Shown here piece after piece: positions 1-8,500 of a stretch of DNA of 28,765 nt. A program made the position numbers and the translations under genes. The DNA comes from a virus: positions 1 to 28,765 of IMG/VR virus record IMGVR_UViG_3300007960_000131; one strand, written 5' to 3'. Below the pieces are notes generated by a model. It did not search any database, was not told where the DNA came from, and was given only the letters and a program-made list of their open reading frames with translations. Numbering within the stretch: position 1 is the first letter of the stretch; the number at the start of each line of letters is the position of its first letter.

Positions 1-3000
1 ACAAGCTGAGCACCACTATCCAAAACAATATCAGTTGGCTCATATCCAATAAATGTTGTCTTCCAGTTACCATCTTGATTGACACTTAAATATTTAACTT
101 GCTTCCATTCATCATCTTTCTTTACAAACAACGCTTGCAATTCTTTCCACTGGTCGTCAGACTTGACGTGCATATGAACTGCATTGTTACCGGTAGCTGC
201 TTCCTGGATATTACCTGTTGTAGGACCACTGTATGCAGTAGTACCCATATAAGGAACAATTGATTTTAGTTCACCTCTAAACTGTTGTGGGAACTGATTC
301 TCACCAATATAACTTGGTTGATATGAAGCATGGAATGTACCAGAGTAGGTTTTTGAGTATGCTACTTCACCAGAATAGTTTGTCGAACCTTCATATGCTG
401 CTTCGTATACTGTAGCTGGTGAATATGTTCCAACCCAAACTTTATCATAAGTTTTAGTGTAGATCTTAGTCCATAATTTGTTGTATTCTTTATTATAGTT
501 ACCAACATACAATTTTAAGTAATCAGCAATGTAGTCTTTATTGTAAATTTTATTATATGTTGCATCATATGATTTTGTGTAATTACCTTCCCATACTTTA
601 TTGTATGTCTTCTGCCAGATTTGTAACCAATCCTTGGAATAATCCTTTACATACTCTTTATTATATACAGAATATGCACTTGTGTCACTTTGATAGCCAC
701 CATAAAATAGACCAACATATGACGCCTCGTAGTCTTTAATCCAACTCTTCGTATAGTTCTGGTAGTTGTTATCTTGAGACCATGATTTGGTGTAAAGTTC
801 ATTATATTGAGTTAAGAATCTGTTAGTGAATGTTGGGAACTTATTACCTTCATAATCAGCGTCATAGTTCTTTTGCCAGTTCTTTAAGAATTGGGTACCA
901 AAATGACTACTTACGTAACTATCATAAAATAGTGGTCCTTCATATCCTTTTACGTAAACTTTACTGTATATCTTAGTCCAAGTTTGAATATAATCTTTTA
1001 CGTAGTCGGTCTCCCACGTACTAGAGTATACCTTATCCCAATTCTTTACCCAAGCCTTTTCATATGTCTTTGTATATGTTTTTGAATATGTTTTTACGTA
1101 ATCACCTTCGTACAATTTAACATAGTTTTTACTCCATGCCCTGTCATAATCTTTATTATATTCTGCTGTGTATTCACCTACAAACGTTTGTCCCCAGAGT
1201 CTTTCGTACTGTGCTGTACCAGACCAGTTTGCAATATATTCACCAGAATTTGAGCCTTCGTATGTCAGTCTTAGCTGGTAATTTTTTAATCTAATCATAC
1301 GAATTGCTTCGTAGTTAGTTATCCAATCCTTTGTATATGTTTTTTCCCATCTCTTCTCATAAGCCTTGAGATAGTCCTTTAACCAATTCTTCTCCCAATC
1401 TTTATTATAAAGTTTGACCCATGTCTTTTCATAGTCTGTTACATAATCCTTCACATAATCTTTATCATAATCAGTGACGTAGTCTTTAACCCAGTTCTTG
1501 GTGTAAATGGTATCGTAATTCTTTACGTAATTTTTATCATAATCAGTTTCATATGTTTTTACCCATATCTTTGTATACGTTTTTACATAGTCTTTATTAT
1601 AGTCAGTTTCATACGTTTTGACCCAGTCTTTAGTATAGGTTTTAACGTAATCTTTTTCCCATGTTTTGTCGTAGTCGGTTACGTAATCTTTTTCCCAAGT
1701 CTTATCGTAATCAGTTACGTAATCTTTGACCCAAATCTTAGTGTAGGTCTTAACATAATTCTTTTCATAATCAGTTACCCAATTCTTGGTATACGTCTTG
1801 ACCCAATTCTTTGTATAAATCGTAACGTAATCTTTTTCCCATGTTTTGTCATAGTCGGTTACGTAATCTTTATCATATGACTTGACCCATAGTTTTGCCC
1901 AATTGGTTTCCCAATGTTTTTCGTAAATTGTATCGTAATTCTTTACATAGTTCTTGTCATAGTCGGTTACGTAATCTTTATCATATGACTTGACCCAATT
2001 CTTGGTGTAAGTCTTAACATAGTCCTTCTCCCATGTTTTGTCATAGTCGGTTACGTAATCTTTATCATATGACTTGACCCAGTTCTTGGTATAGATTTTA
2101 TCGTAATTTTTATCATAATCAGTTACCCAATCTTTTGTATACTGTGTAAAGTTTTGAAATCCACCAAAGAAAATCACACCCTGGTAATTTTTTAGGTAAT
2201 TCTTCGTCCAAATCTTGGTCCATATCTTAACATAATCAGCTACGTAATCTTTATCATATGACTTGACCCAGTTCTTGGTATAAAGAGTATCATAATTCTT
2301 TACATAGTTCTTGTCATAGTCGGTTACGTAATCTTTATCATATGTCTTGACCCAATTCTTGGTGTAAGTCTTAACATAATCTTTTTCCCAAGTTTTAGCA
2401 TAATGTGTTAACCAAATTCTAGAGTAACCACCGTAGTATTGAGGGCCACCATACTCTTGTTGATACTCTTTATCATATGTCTTTACATAGTTTTTGGTAT
2501 AGATAGTATCGTAATTCTTTACCCAAGTCTTTTCATAATCAGTTACGTAATCTTTATCATAATCAGTTACCCAATCTTTTGTATATGTTTTTACATAATC
2601 TTTATCATAGTCAGTTGCATATTCTTTTAACCAATTCTTTGTGTAAATTGTATCGTAATTCTTTACCCAATTTTTAGTGTAGATTGTATCGTAATTCTTA
2701 ACATAATTTTTATTATAATCTGTTACATAATTCTTTTCCCAAATCTTCGTATAGGTCTTTACATAGTTTTTGTCATAATCTGTTTCATAATTCTTTTCCC
2801 AAATCTTCGTATAAGTCTTTACGTAATCCTTTTCCCACCTCTTTTCATAATCAGTTACGTAATCTTTTAACCAATTCTTGGTGTATGTTTTCACATAATT
2901 CTTCAACCAATTCTTGGTGTAAATAGTATCGTAATTTTTTTCATAATCAGTGTTATAAAGTGTTACGTAATCCTTTACATAATTCTTGATATAGAACGTG

Positions 3001-4388
3001 TCGTAATTCTTAACGTAATCAGTAACCCAGTTTTTTGTATAGATTGCTTGATACAATGAAGCTCTAAAAGAAGTTTCAGCAATACCGCTGTATGTACCTG
3101 TAAATGTTGTTGTACCCTGGTAAGTTTGCAAACTAATATAGTTAGTATATGACTCAAAACTTCTCGCATATAAACCACCAGCGTAATATGCATAACTGGT
3201 AAATGAAAGTAACCTCGTATAATCTTTTTCAAAGTTTTCTGTTGCAACATAATCAGCTCCATAACCCTTTGTATAATTTTTAATTGATATATACGAAGCT
3301 TCACCTACATAAGTTTTAATGAAGTTTGCAGGACCTGTATATGTACCAACATAATCAACAGTAAAATTACCAACAGTTGAGAATGTGAGGTCGCCCTCAT
3401 AATTTTTTACCCAATCTTTAGCACCGGTGTAATAAATTAAAGAATATTGATTTTGATATGAGTTAAGACCAGAATAATTCTTTAAAAAGTCTGTTACACC
3501 ACCATCACCGGTCCAAACTTTTGAATATGTTTTTGTATATGTTTTTTGCCAAATCTTTTCATAATCGATTGTATAATTTCCAGCACCATATGAGACCGAA
3601 TAATTCTTTGCATAGTCTTTAACATAATCTTTACTATAATCAGTGTTATATGCTAAGTAATGAAGTAACAAATAACTTGTATATTCTTTTGTATATGTGC
3701 CTTCGTAATCAAGAAGTCCAGCATATGTTTTATCGTAACCCTGTTGAGTACTAGATCGATAAACCTGCTCAGACGTGTAAGTTTTTGTCCATAATGTACT
3801 GTATGTTATATCACCTTCATATGTTTTAGTGTAGTTTGTACTATCAATTCTAGTACCATAAGTTCTAAAATATGAAATCCGACCAATAAATTCATGAGGT
3901 ACTTGTAACCCTTGATACTGAATTGTTCCAGTATAGCTTCGTAGAGCAGTGTAGTTTTGTTCTGAAGCATAGTCACCGTGGTAATCTTTTGATACGTTTG
4001 CTAACGCATATATTGAACTATCGATATATGCACCTGTTTTATAAGTATTACCATCTTGTGTTGAATATGCTTTCTGCCAAAACTCAGAGCTAGGTCTTAC
4101 ACCGATACCGGTGTATATTTTTGAATATGTTCTAAGATCAATTGAATTATAATCTACATAATCTGTATATGTCTTTGCATAATTTCTCGTTACAACAGAT
4201 TGATAAGATAAACGTGAAGCTCTAGTATTAGCATATTCACCCTCAAACCCTCCATAACTACCAACGTATGCATTTTGATATAACATAGTAGGTGTTACTG
4301 TTCGGGTACCAGTATAGCTCACAACAGATGTGATAGGTTCACCTGCATATTCTTTTGCATAGAATCGTGAGAGGTACGAGGTCGTCAT
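1..4388 (-). CDS. Giant aromatic tetrad-repeat protein, probable fibre (partial, runs off left edge)
   Basis: The frame starting ATG at 4388-4386 is open for 1462 codons to the window edge, with no stop seen. It begins 12 nt after the preceding gene, with GGATCTGG just upstream. Residues 1-445 are rich in Tyr and Gly with loose tetrads such as YVGT, YTGP, FTGT and YSGI. Residues about 446-1026 form a strict array of four-residue units [YW]-[VDTE]-[KT]-[DNTSI], for example YVTD-YDKT-WEKD-YVKT, so a quarter of the residues are Tyr or Trp. Residues about 1027-1400 return to looser tetrads with Gly at the third place (YEGD, WEGN, YVGN). The end (about 1404-1446) holds three spaced WK motifs (QWKEL, EWKQV, NWKTT), a module I associate with phage fibre C-termini. 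No signal peptide or membrane segment is seen. Last gene of the leftward operon after an S74 fibre, so a host-contact fibre is the best inference; the family itself I do not recognise. Confidence 0.85.
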   Translation of the reverse strand, partial: MTTSYLSRFYAKEYAGEPITSVVSYTGTRTVTPTMLYQNAYVGSYGGFEGEYANTRASRLSYQSVVTRNYAKTYTDYVDYNSIDLRTYSKIYTGIGVRPSSEFWQKAYSTQDGNTYKTGAYIDSSIYALANVSKDYHGDYASEQNYTALRSYTGTIQYQGLQVPHEFIGRISYFRTYGTRIDSTNYTKTYEGDITYSTLWTKTYTSEQVYRSSTQQGYDKTYAGLLDYEGTYTKEYTSYLLLHYLAYNTDYSKDYVKDYAKNYSVSYGAGNYTIDYEKIWQKTYTKTYSKVWTGDGGVTDFLKNYSGLNSYQNQYSLIYYTGAKDWVKNYEGDLTFSTVGNFTVDYVGTYTGPANFIKTYVGEASYISIKNYTKGYGADYVATENFEKDYTRLLSFTSYAYYAGGLYARSFESYTNYISLQTYQGTTTFTGTYSGIAETSFRASLYQAIYTKNWVTDYVKNYDTFYIKNYVKDYVTLYNTDYEKNYDTIYTKNWLKNYVKTYTKNWLKDYVTDYEKRWEKDYVKTYTKIWEKNYETDYDKNYVKTYTKIWEKNYVTDYNKNYVKNYDTIYTKNWVKNYDTIYTKNWLKEYATDYDKDYVKTYTKDWVTDYDKDYVTDYEKTWVKNYDTIYTKNYVKTYDKEYQQEYGGPQYYGGYSRIWLTHYAKTWEKDYVKTYTKNWVKTYDKDYVTDYDKNYVKNYDTLYTKNWVKSYDKDYVADYVKIWTKIWTKNYLKNYQGVIFFGGFQNFTQYTKDWVTDYDKNYDKIYTKNWVKSYDKDYVTDYDKTWEKDYVKTYTKNWVKSYDKDYVTDYDKNYVKNYDTIYEKHWETNWAKLWVKSYDKDYVTDYDKTWEKDYVTIYTKNWVKTYTKNWVTDYEKNYVKTYTKIWVKDYVTDYDKTWEKDYVTDYDKTWEKDYVKTYTKDWVKTYETDYNKDYVKTYTKIWVKTYETDYDKNYVKNYDTIYTKNWVKDYVTDYDKDYVKDYVTDYEKTWVKLYNKDWEKNWLKDYLKAYEKRWEKTYTKDWITNYEAIRMIRLKNYQLRLTYEGSNSGEYIANWSGTAQYERLWGQTFVGEYTAEYNKDYDRAWSKNYVKLYEGDYVKTYSKTYTKTYEKAWVKNWDKVYSSTWETDYVKDYIQTWTKIYSKVYVKGYEGPLFYDSYVSSHFGTQFLKNWQKNYDADYEGNKFPTFTNRFLTQYNELYTKSWSQDNNYQNYTKSWIKDYEASYVGLFYGGYQSDTSAYSVYNKEYVKDYSKDWLQIWQKTYNKVWEGNYTKSYDATYNKIYNKDYIADYLKLYVGNYNKEYNKLWTKIYTKTYDKVWVGTYSPATVYEAAYEGSTNYSGEVAYSKTYSGTFHASYQPSYIGENQFPQQFRGELKSIVPYMGTTAYSGPTTGNIQEAATGNNAVHMHVKSDDQWKELQALFVKKDDEWKQVKYLSVNQDGNWKTTFIGYEPTDIVLDSGAQL
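1311..3053 (-). repeat. 12-bp codon-phased tandem array encoding [YW]-x-[KT]-x tetrads
   Basis: About 145 consecutive four-codon units lie in one frame. The aromatic codon keeps exact 12-nt spacing over hundreds of bases; the phase shifts only at two interruptions, around 2404-2455 and 2143-2185, and the second restores the original phase. Position 3 is nearly always Lys or Thr; position 2 is Val, Asp, Thr or Glu; position 4 is Asp, Asn, Thr, Ser or Ile. Synonymous codons are mixed (TAT/TAC, AAA/AAG, ACT/ACA/ACC), so the protein pattern is better kept than the DNA. Confidence 0.9.
1849..2081 (-). repeat. Three identical 41-nt copies inside the tetrad array
   Basis: The same 41-nt string, beginning tcatagtcggttacg on the plus strand, occurs at 1849-1889, 1957-1997 and 2041-2081. 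Offsets are 108 and 84 nt (9 and 7 tetrads). A further near-copy lies at about 2250-2291 and another begins at 2314. Identity beyond what the amino acids require points to recent duplication or conversion within the array. Confidence 0.8.
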
Positions 4389-4400
4389 TTACCAGATCCT

Positions 4401-4694
4401 TTAGTTAAATGTCTGGTACCAAATGTCTCCGTTTGCACCACCGGATGGTGCACTTGTACTGACATATACGACGTAAGAAGAATCATTGTTTGAGTCAGCT
4501 CCAAAATTCCTTGACGTTTTATTTATCTCTGCAGTTGAGATGGAGTTGACTAAACCTCGATTAGTTACGTTAGCAGTAATAGAAAACGTAGTATTACCAA
4601 ATTCCTGTGTAACTATTCCAGTGTCAGGTAAGGTTGAAACTTGTACGTTTGCAGTTGAGTTAACAATTTCAACACCAGCAACTTTAAGTGGCAT
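4401..4694 (-). CDS. Small fibre-like structural protein, 97 aa
   Basis: A 97-residue protein starting at ATG 4694-4692, overlapping the end of the S74 fibre gene by 11 nt, which suggests translational coupling. The first two-thirds are Val/Thr/Asn-rich and likely beta-structured. It ends SAPSGGANGDIWYQTFN, a Pro-Ser-Gly-Gly...Gly-Asp-Ile-Trp-Tyr motif that I know from the ends of tail-fibre and baseplate-associated proteins in many phages. There is no signal peptide or membrane helix. It sits between a self-cleaving fibre and the giant repeat protein, so it may be a fibre adaptor or a short receptor-binding unit. Function is inferred from context and the C-terminal motif. Confidence 0.7.
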   Translation of the reverse strand: MPLKVAGVEIVNSTANVQVSTLPDTGIVTQEFGNTTFSITANVTNRGLVNSISTAEINKTSRNFGADSNNDSSYVVYVSTSAPSGGANGDIWYQTFN

Positions 4695-5352
4695 GTTGAT
4701 CCTCCAGATCCTTTACTCTTGTGCTCAATTCCTTTACAGCTTCGATAAGTAATGGAATAAGTGATTGATATTTAACTGATAATGCACCATTTCCATTTTC
4801 ACTAACAAGGAATGGAAGTTCTTTTTCAACTTCTTGAGCAACTACACCTAGGTCTGTAGTACCATTTTTATGATCATCTGTATTCCAAGTAAACATATAT
4901 CCATTTAAATTTTGAACAACCTCTAATGCATTTTGCATTTGTTTTAAATCGGTTTTTAAATTGATATCTGATGAGTAACTTGCTTCAACATCACCGAATG
5001 CTCTTACGTTATTAAAATATCCATTTCCAAAAGCCATTGTTGGTGTACCAAGATCATGTGTAACATTTGCATTTACATGCACGTTTGATGCTACGTTAAT
5101 AGCAGCTGATGTACTAACAGAACCACCTCTAATTGTGTCTACAGCAACTAAGGTATTGGCTGAGAATATTCCATTTACAAATCCATTACCTGTAGTAATG
5201 GTGTGGTTGGTACCATTTGGTGATGCGACAGCACCAACAGTTACTTGAATTGTACCAGCATCGTAAACCAACTGGTTTGTTCTCTCAATCCACTCTCTAA
5301 ATGTATCTGTACTAATTGATACATTAGCACCCAAGTATGATGTTTTTGCCAT
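4684..5352 (-). CDS. Short tail fibre with C-terminal S74 intramolecular chaperone
   Basis: A 222-aa protein. Residues 1-120 are Thr/Asn/Val-rich fibre-like sequence ending in a 'FGNGYFNNV' stretch typical of the lead-in to S74 domains. Residues about 121-222 match the peptidase S74 (endosialidase-type intramolecular chaperone) pattern: YSSDINLKTDL, then GYMFTW, LGVVAQEVEKELP, LSVKYQSLIPLLIEAVKEL and a terminal coiled coil. The Ser-Asp at 128-129 and Lys133 five residues later fit the known Ser/Lys self-cleavage dyad. In this family the domain trimerises, folds the fibre ahead of it, then cuts itself off. Here that would leave a mature fibre of about 127 residues. Starts 1 nt after the 71-aa gene. 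A late promoter octamer lies upstream at 5494-5501. Confidence 0.85.
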   Translation of the reverse strand: MAKTSYLGANVSISTDTFREWIERTNQLVYDAGTIQVTVGAVASPNGTNHTITTGNGFVNGIFSANTLVAVDTIRGGSVSTSAAINVASNVHVNANVTHDLGTPTMAFGNGYFNNVRAFGDVEASYSSDINLKTDLKQMQNALEVVQNLNGYMFTWNTDDHKNGTTDLGVVAQEVEKELPFLVSENGNGALSVKYQSLIPLLIEAVKELSTRVKDLEDQHAT

Positions 5353-5353
5353 C

Positions 5354-5569
5354 TTATCCTCTTGCTATTTGGACCAAGAGATCCTTAATTTCTTTCATAT
5401 CATTTTTCAATTGTTCAACATCATCATGTAGGTTTTGTGCATTCTTAGATTCTGCTCGTTGTTTCTTGTATATTTCTAACGAACGTCTATCTGTATTTAT
5501 AAGAGCCATGCTGTTAGGCTCTCTTCCAAGAGAAGATACTTCAGTTTGAATTAATTTTCCTACAGCCAT
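5354..5569 (-). CDS. Small coiled-coil protein, 71 aa
   Basis: A 71-aa protein between the DUF4815 giant and the S74 fibre. The N-terminal half (about 1-30) contains 'MALINTDRRSLE'; residues about 31-71 are charged and heptad-like (Leu/Val spaced among Glu, Lys, Asp), suggesting a coiled coil. It has no transmembrane segment. I recall similar short proteins beside structural genes of T4-like marine phages but cannot assign a function. A small trimerising or attachment protein for the neighbouring fibre is possible, by position only. Confidence 0.7.
   Translation of the reverse strand: MAVGKLIQTEVSSLGREPNSMALINTDRRSLEIYKKQRAESKNAQNLHDDVEQLKNDMKEIKDLLVQIARG
5494..5501 (-). promoter_or_regulatory. 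T4-type late promoter octamer TATAAATA
   Basis: Exact TATAAATA on the minus strand, inside the 71-aa gene. With T4 geometry (octamer at -13 to -6) transcription would begin near 5488, about 136 nt before the S74 fibre start. It could drive the fibre genes and the giant repeat gene. Confidence 0.55.
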
Positions 5570-5576
5570 AATAACC

Positions 5577-8500
5577 CTAAATTGTTACTGCAATTGCACG
5601 ATAGTTTTTAATTCTTGGAACTCTAGTAATATCAGGTGACAACATCACAATCTTAATTTGGAAGGATCTATATTGATTAAATCTAATATTATCACCATTA
5701 AAGTAAGTTACAATTCCTTCATTTCCTGGATCTAAGAACGCTTGTTGTTTCGCTGTTGTATTAACCAAGAACAAGTCAGCTTCCGTGTTGTCAAAAGTCA
5801 ATGCGTTAGCTAGTGTAATTACAGTTGAGTTTGCAGCTGATACTAATTCAAGTTGATAATCGGTTGTTCTACTCGTATTAACAATTTTGAGTAAATCGTT
5901 TGTAGATACAGCTGTTGATAGATCAGTACCATTTGTCGAAATTTGGGTGTTTGCTAAATCAGCTAGACCAGTACCACTTAGTTTTGTAACATCTAATGAT
6001 GTTGGAAAACCAAATTCCATTTCGATAAAGTCATTAATACCTGTTGGAGATGTGAATGAATCATCACCAACTCTTGCTAGTTTAGTCCAATGCTTATCGC
6101 CAAAAGGATCTGGATCATACTCGTTAAGCACTCTTGCCCATACTTGTACGTCTGTTCCTTGTGGTCTTGTTGATGTGACAAATACTTTAATATCTTCTGC
6201 ATCTAAACCAGCATCTAAAGTAACAACCTTTGATACATATTTTGCCAATGCATTACCTTGTCCTGGTAAGTATTCATTTGTTGCATCGTTGTTAATAACA
6301 TGTTCCAATCTGACAATACTTGTTGTACTATCATCTAAGATTGGTGACAAACGATCTAATTGTGTCTTAAACTTATAAGTATGTTTCCAAGACTTAGCAC
6401 CAGATTGATCAACAATCTCATTTGACCTACTTTTAATGTATTGTTCCTCATCGAATCTTGCTCTATTGTCAACTGGATATGAGTTGTTTGCAGAAGAACC
6501 GGTTGCTGTATTTGCTTGAGCAAATTGAGTAAATTCAGTAAGTTCTGGTGAAATATAGTAAATTAAATTTTCAAATCCAGAAGTTTTTAAGTTCTTTACT
6601 GTTGTAACAACTGCATTTGCTTGCGACTGACTTCCAATAATAATGTCGCTATTGGCAAAGTACATTGTGCTGTTTGCTGTTGAATCAATCAAGAACATTT
6701 CTTTATTTCTTGATGTGTTTTCATAAAAGTCAACCGTGCCTTGAGCAGATAACATTACGTTAGCTGTGTTTGCACCTTGTACTGCAAAAGTTGGAAATCC
6801 TTGAATAGTAAGAGAAGTATTGCTTGTAATTGATGTAACCTTTTTTGCATCATGGGACGTTCCATTGGACAATGCTACCCAATCACCTACATTCAAATCG
6901 GTTGTAAACGCGGTACCAGATCCAGTTACTGTTTCTGATGTTGTTGTAAACTGCACGGTACCAGTTATATTTGCTGACGGATCCCATTCGAATACTCTTT
7001 CGCCTTGTTCGAACCCTCCCTGTATACTACTAAGATCAAAAAATTCATAATCCCTGTTTGTATACAGTACTTCACCAGAACCTTTTGTAAAATTGGCTCT
7101 GTAAATTGTCATTTTAAAGTCTTCATCAACAGTTGCTTTCCATGCGGAGTTGTTAGATGAAACAAACAATGATCCAACAAATGAGTCTTTATTCTCAACA
7201 TTTTTTGTAATGAAATCAGCTTCACCAGCTTTTCTTACAAACAACTCATAGTTTGGATTTGCATTATCTGGTGTTACAACAATACAGTATTCTGTAAAGT
7301 TCTTGAGAAACACCAAATCATTAAACGTAACTGTTGTTGCAATAGATCCATCATTAGAAGTATTGACCTGTGAACTATTTAAGTGCACTTGAGAGCCAGG
7401 AATCTGATTCAACGTTGGATATCCATTAAGTACAGATCTTAGTTCAACTGTTACACCCAAGTTAGGATCTTTTGTTTGGAAGTATAGATCAATTTTTGAA
7501 ATGAATACACCAGTAGCGTCTTGTGTATCTTTTACGATAAAGGTCTGAGCAATTGGATCATCACCATCACCATCACCACCATCGCCATCACCATCACCAT
7601 CACCATCACCACCACTTGGAGAGAAAGATGGTGGTGCTGGAGGATTTGGAATAAACCCAACAATACTTTCTGAGGAAACAACTGTTGATTTTTGTGATGG
7701 TGTATTAGTTACAATTGTCTTGGAACCGACTACTGGTCTTTTTGTTTGAAACTGTACTTGTTTTGTTGAAACTTCAAGACTACCTTGATCAACAGAATGA
7801 TTATATGCATTGAAGGTTACTGTTGTAAACGAATCAGCATCGTCAACAGCATTTTGATAAGTATTTTTATTAGCAATGTATACTTCTCTCGATCCGACAG
7901 CATATGTCTCAGATGCTATGTATAAAGAGAAAAATACTTCACCTTTAGAATTTGAATTAATTGCATCTCCTCTTGCACCTGTGGTTCTGAAGTTTGATTG
8001 AATAACTTCATCACTAGAATTTACAGTACAGGGAGTTACGACAGCACTAACGTCCTTTGAATCAAAATAAATATAATGTCTAGTATTTGGTTTTAGTCCA
8101 ACAGCGTAGCAGAAAATAACTTGTTCTCTAATATATGGATTAAACCTTGTATCTTTTACAAAGGTTCCAACGTTTGTTACACTTGTTGTTTCTGTACCAA
8201 TAAACTGATTATGTTTTTCTTGAACTTCTTCAGTTAAAATAGTCTCGTAATGTTCAACAGTCTCGTTTTCAACAATTTCAATTATTTGTGTGCCGCCACC
8301 TGTACTTCTTGTAGTTGCACCAGAAACTCTACTTGAGTTTGTTGTTCCTAAAAAGTTAGTTACACTTTCGGATGAAACGACTTCTGTTGATGGTGCTTGA
8401 ATTGCTTCTAATTGATTTAATTGATTTGCAAGACTTTTAACACCTGAAGACATATCAATCTCAAGTTTAATATCACTTTCAGCAGTATGTCTTACATCGT

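Noticed and set aside
2439-2630. Hydrophobic plus-strand ORF rich in Ile, Tyr and Phe
   Set aside because: It is the opposite strand of the tetrad-repeat array; the repetitive DNA makes open frames and a false membrane-protein look.
1311-3053. Possible CRISPR or non-coding direct-repeat array
   Set aside because: The period is 12 nt in exact codon phase, the units are contiguous with no spacers, and codons vary synonymously.
2975-3304. 109-aa minus-strand ORF
   Set aside because: It lies in another frame within the continuous giant repeat gene, whose own frame is open and keeps the tetrad pattern.
4520-4527. GATAAATA (minus) upstream of the giant gene, and AATAAATA at 18534-18541 and 18630-18637
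   Set aside because: One-base variants of the late octamer are expected often by chance in AT-rich DNA; not listed as promoters.
7558-7612. Plus-strand poly-His tract (CAC/CAT)
   Set aside because: It is the complement of the Gly-Asp codons of the DUF4815 gene, and no supported plus-strand gene is present.
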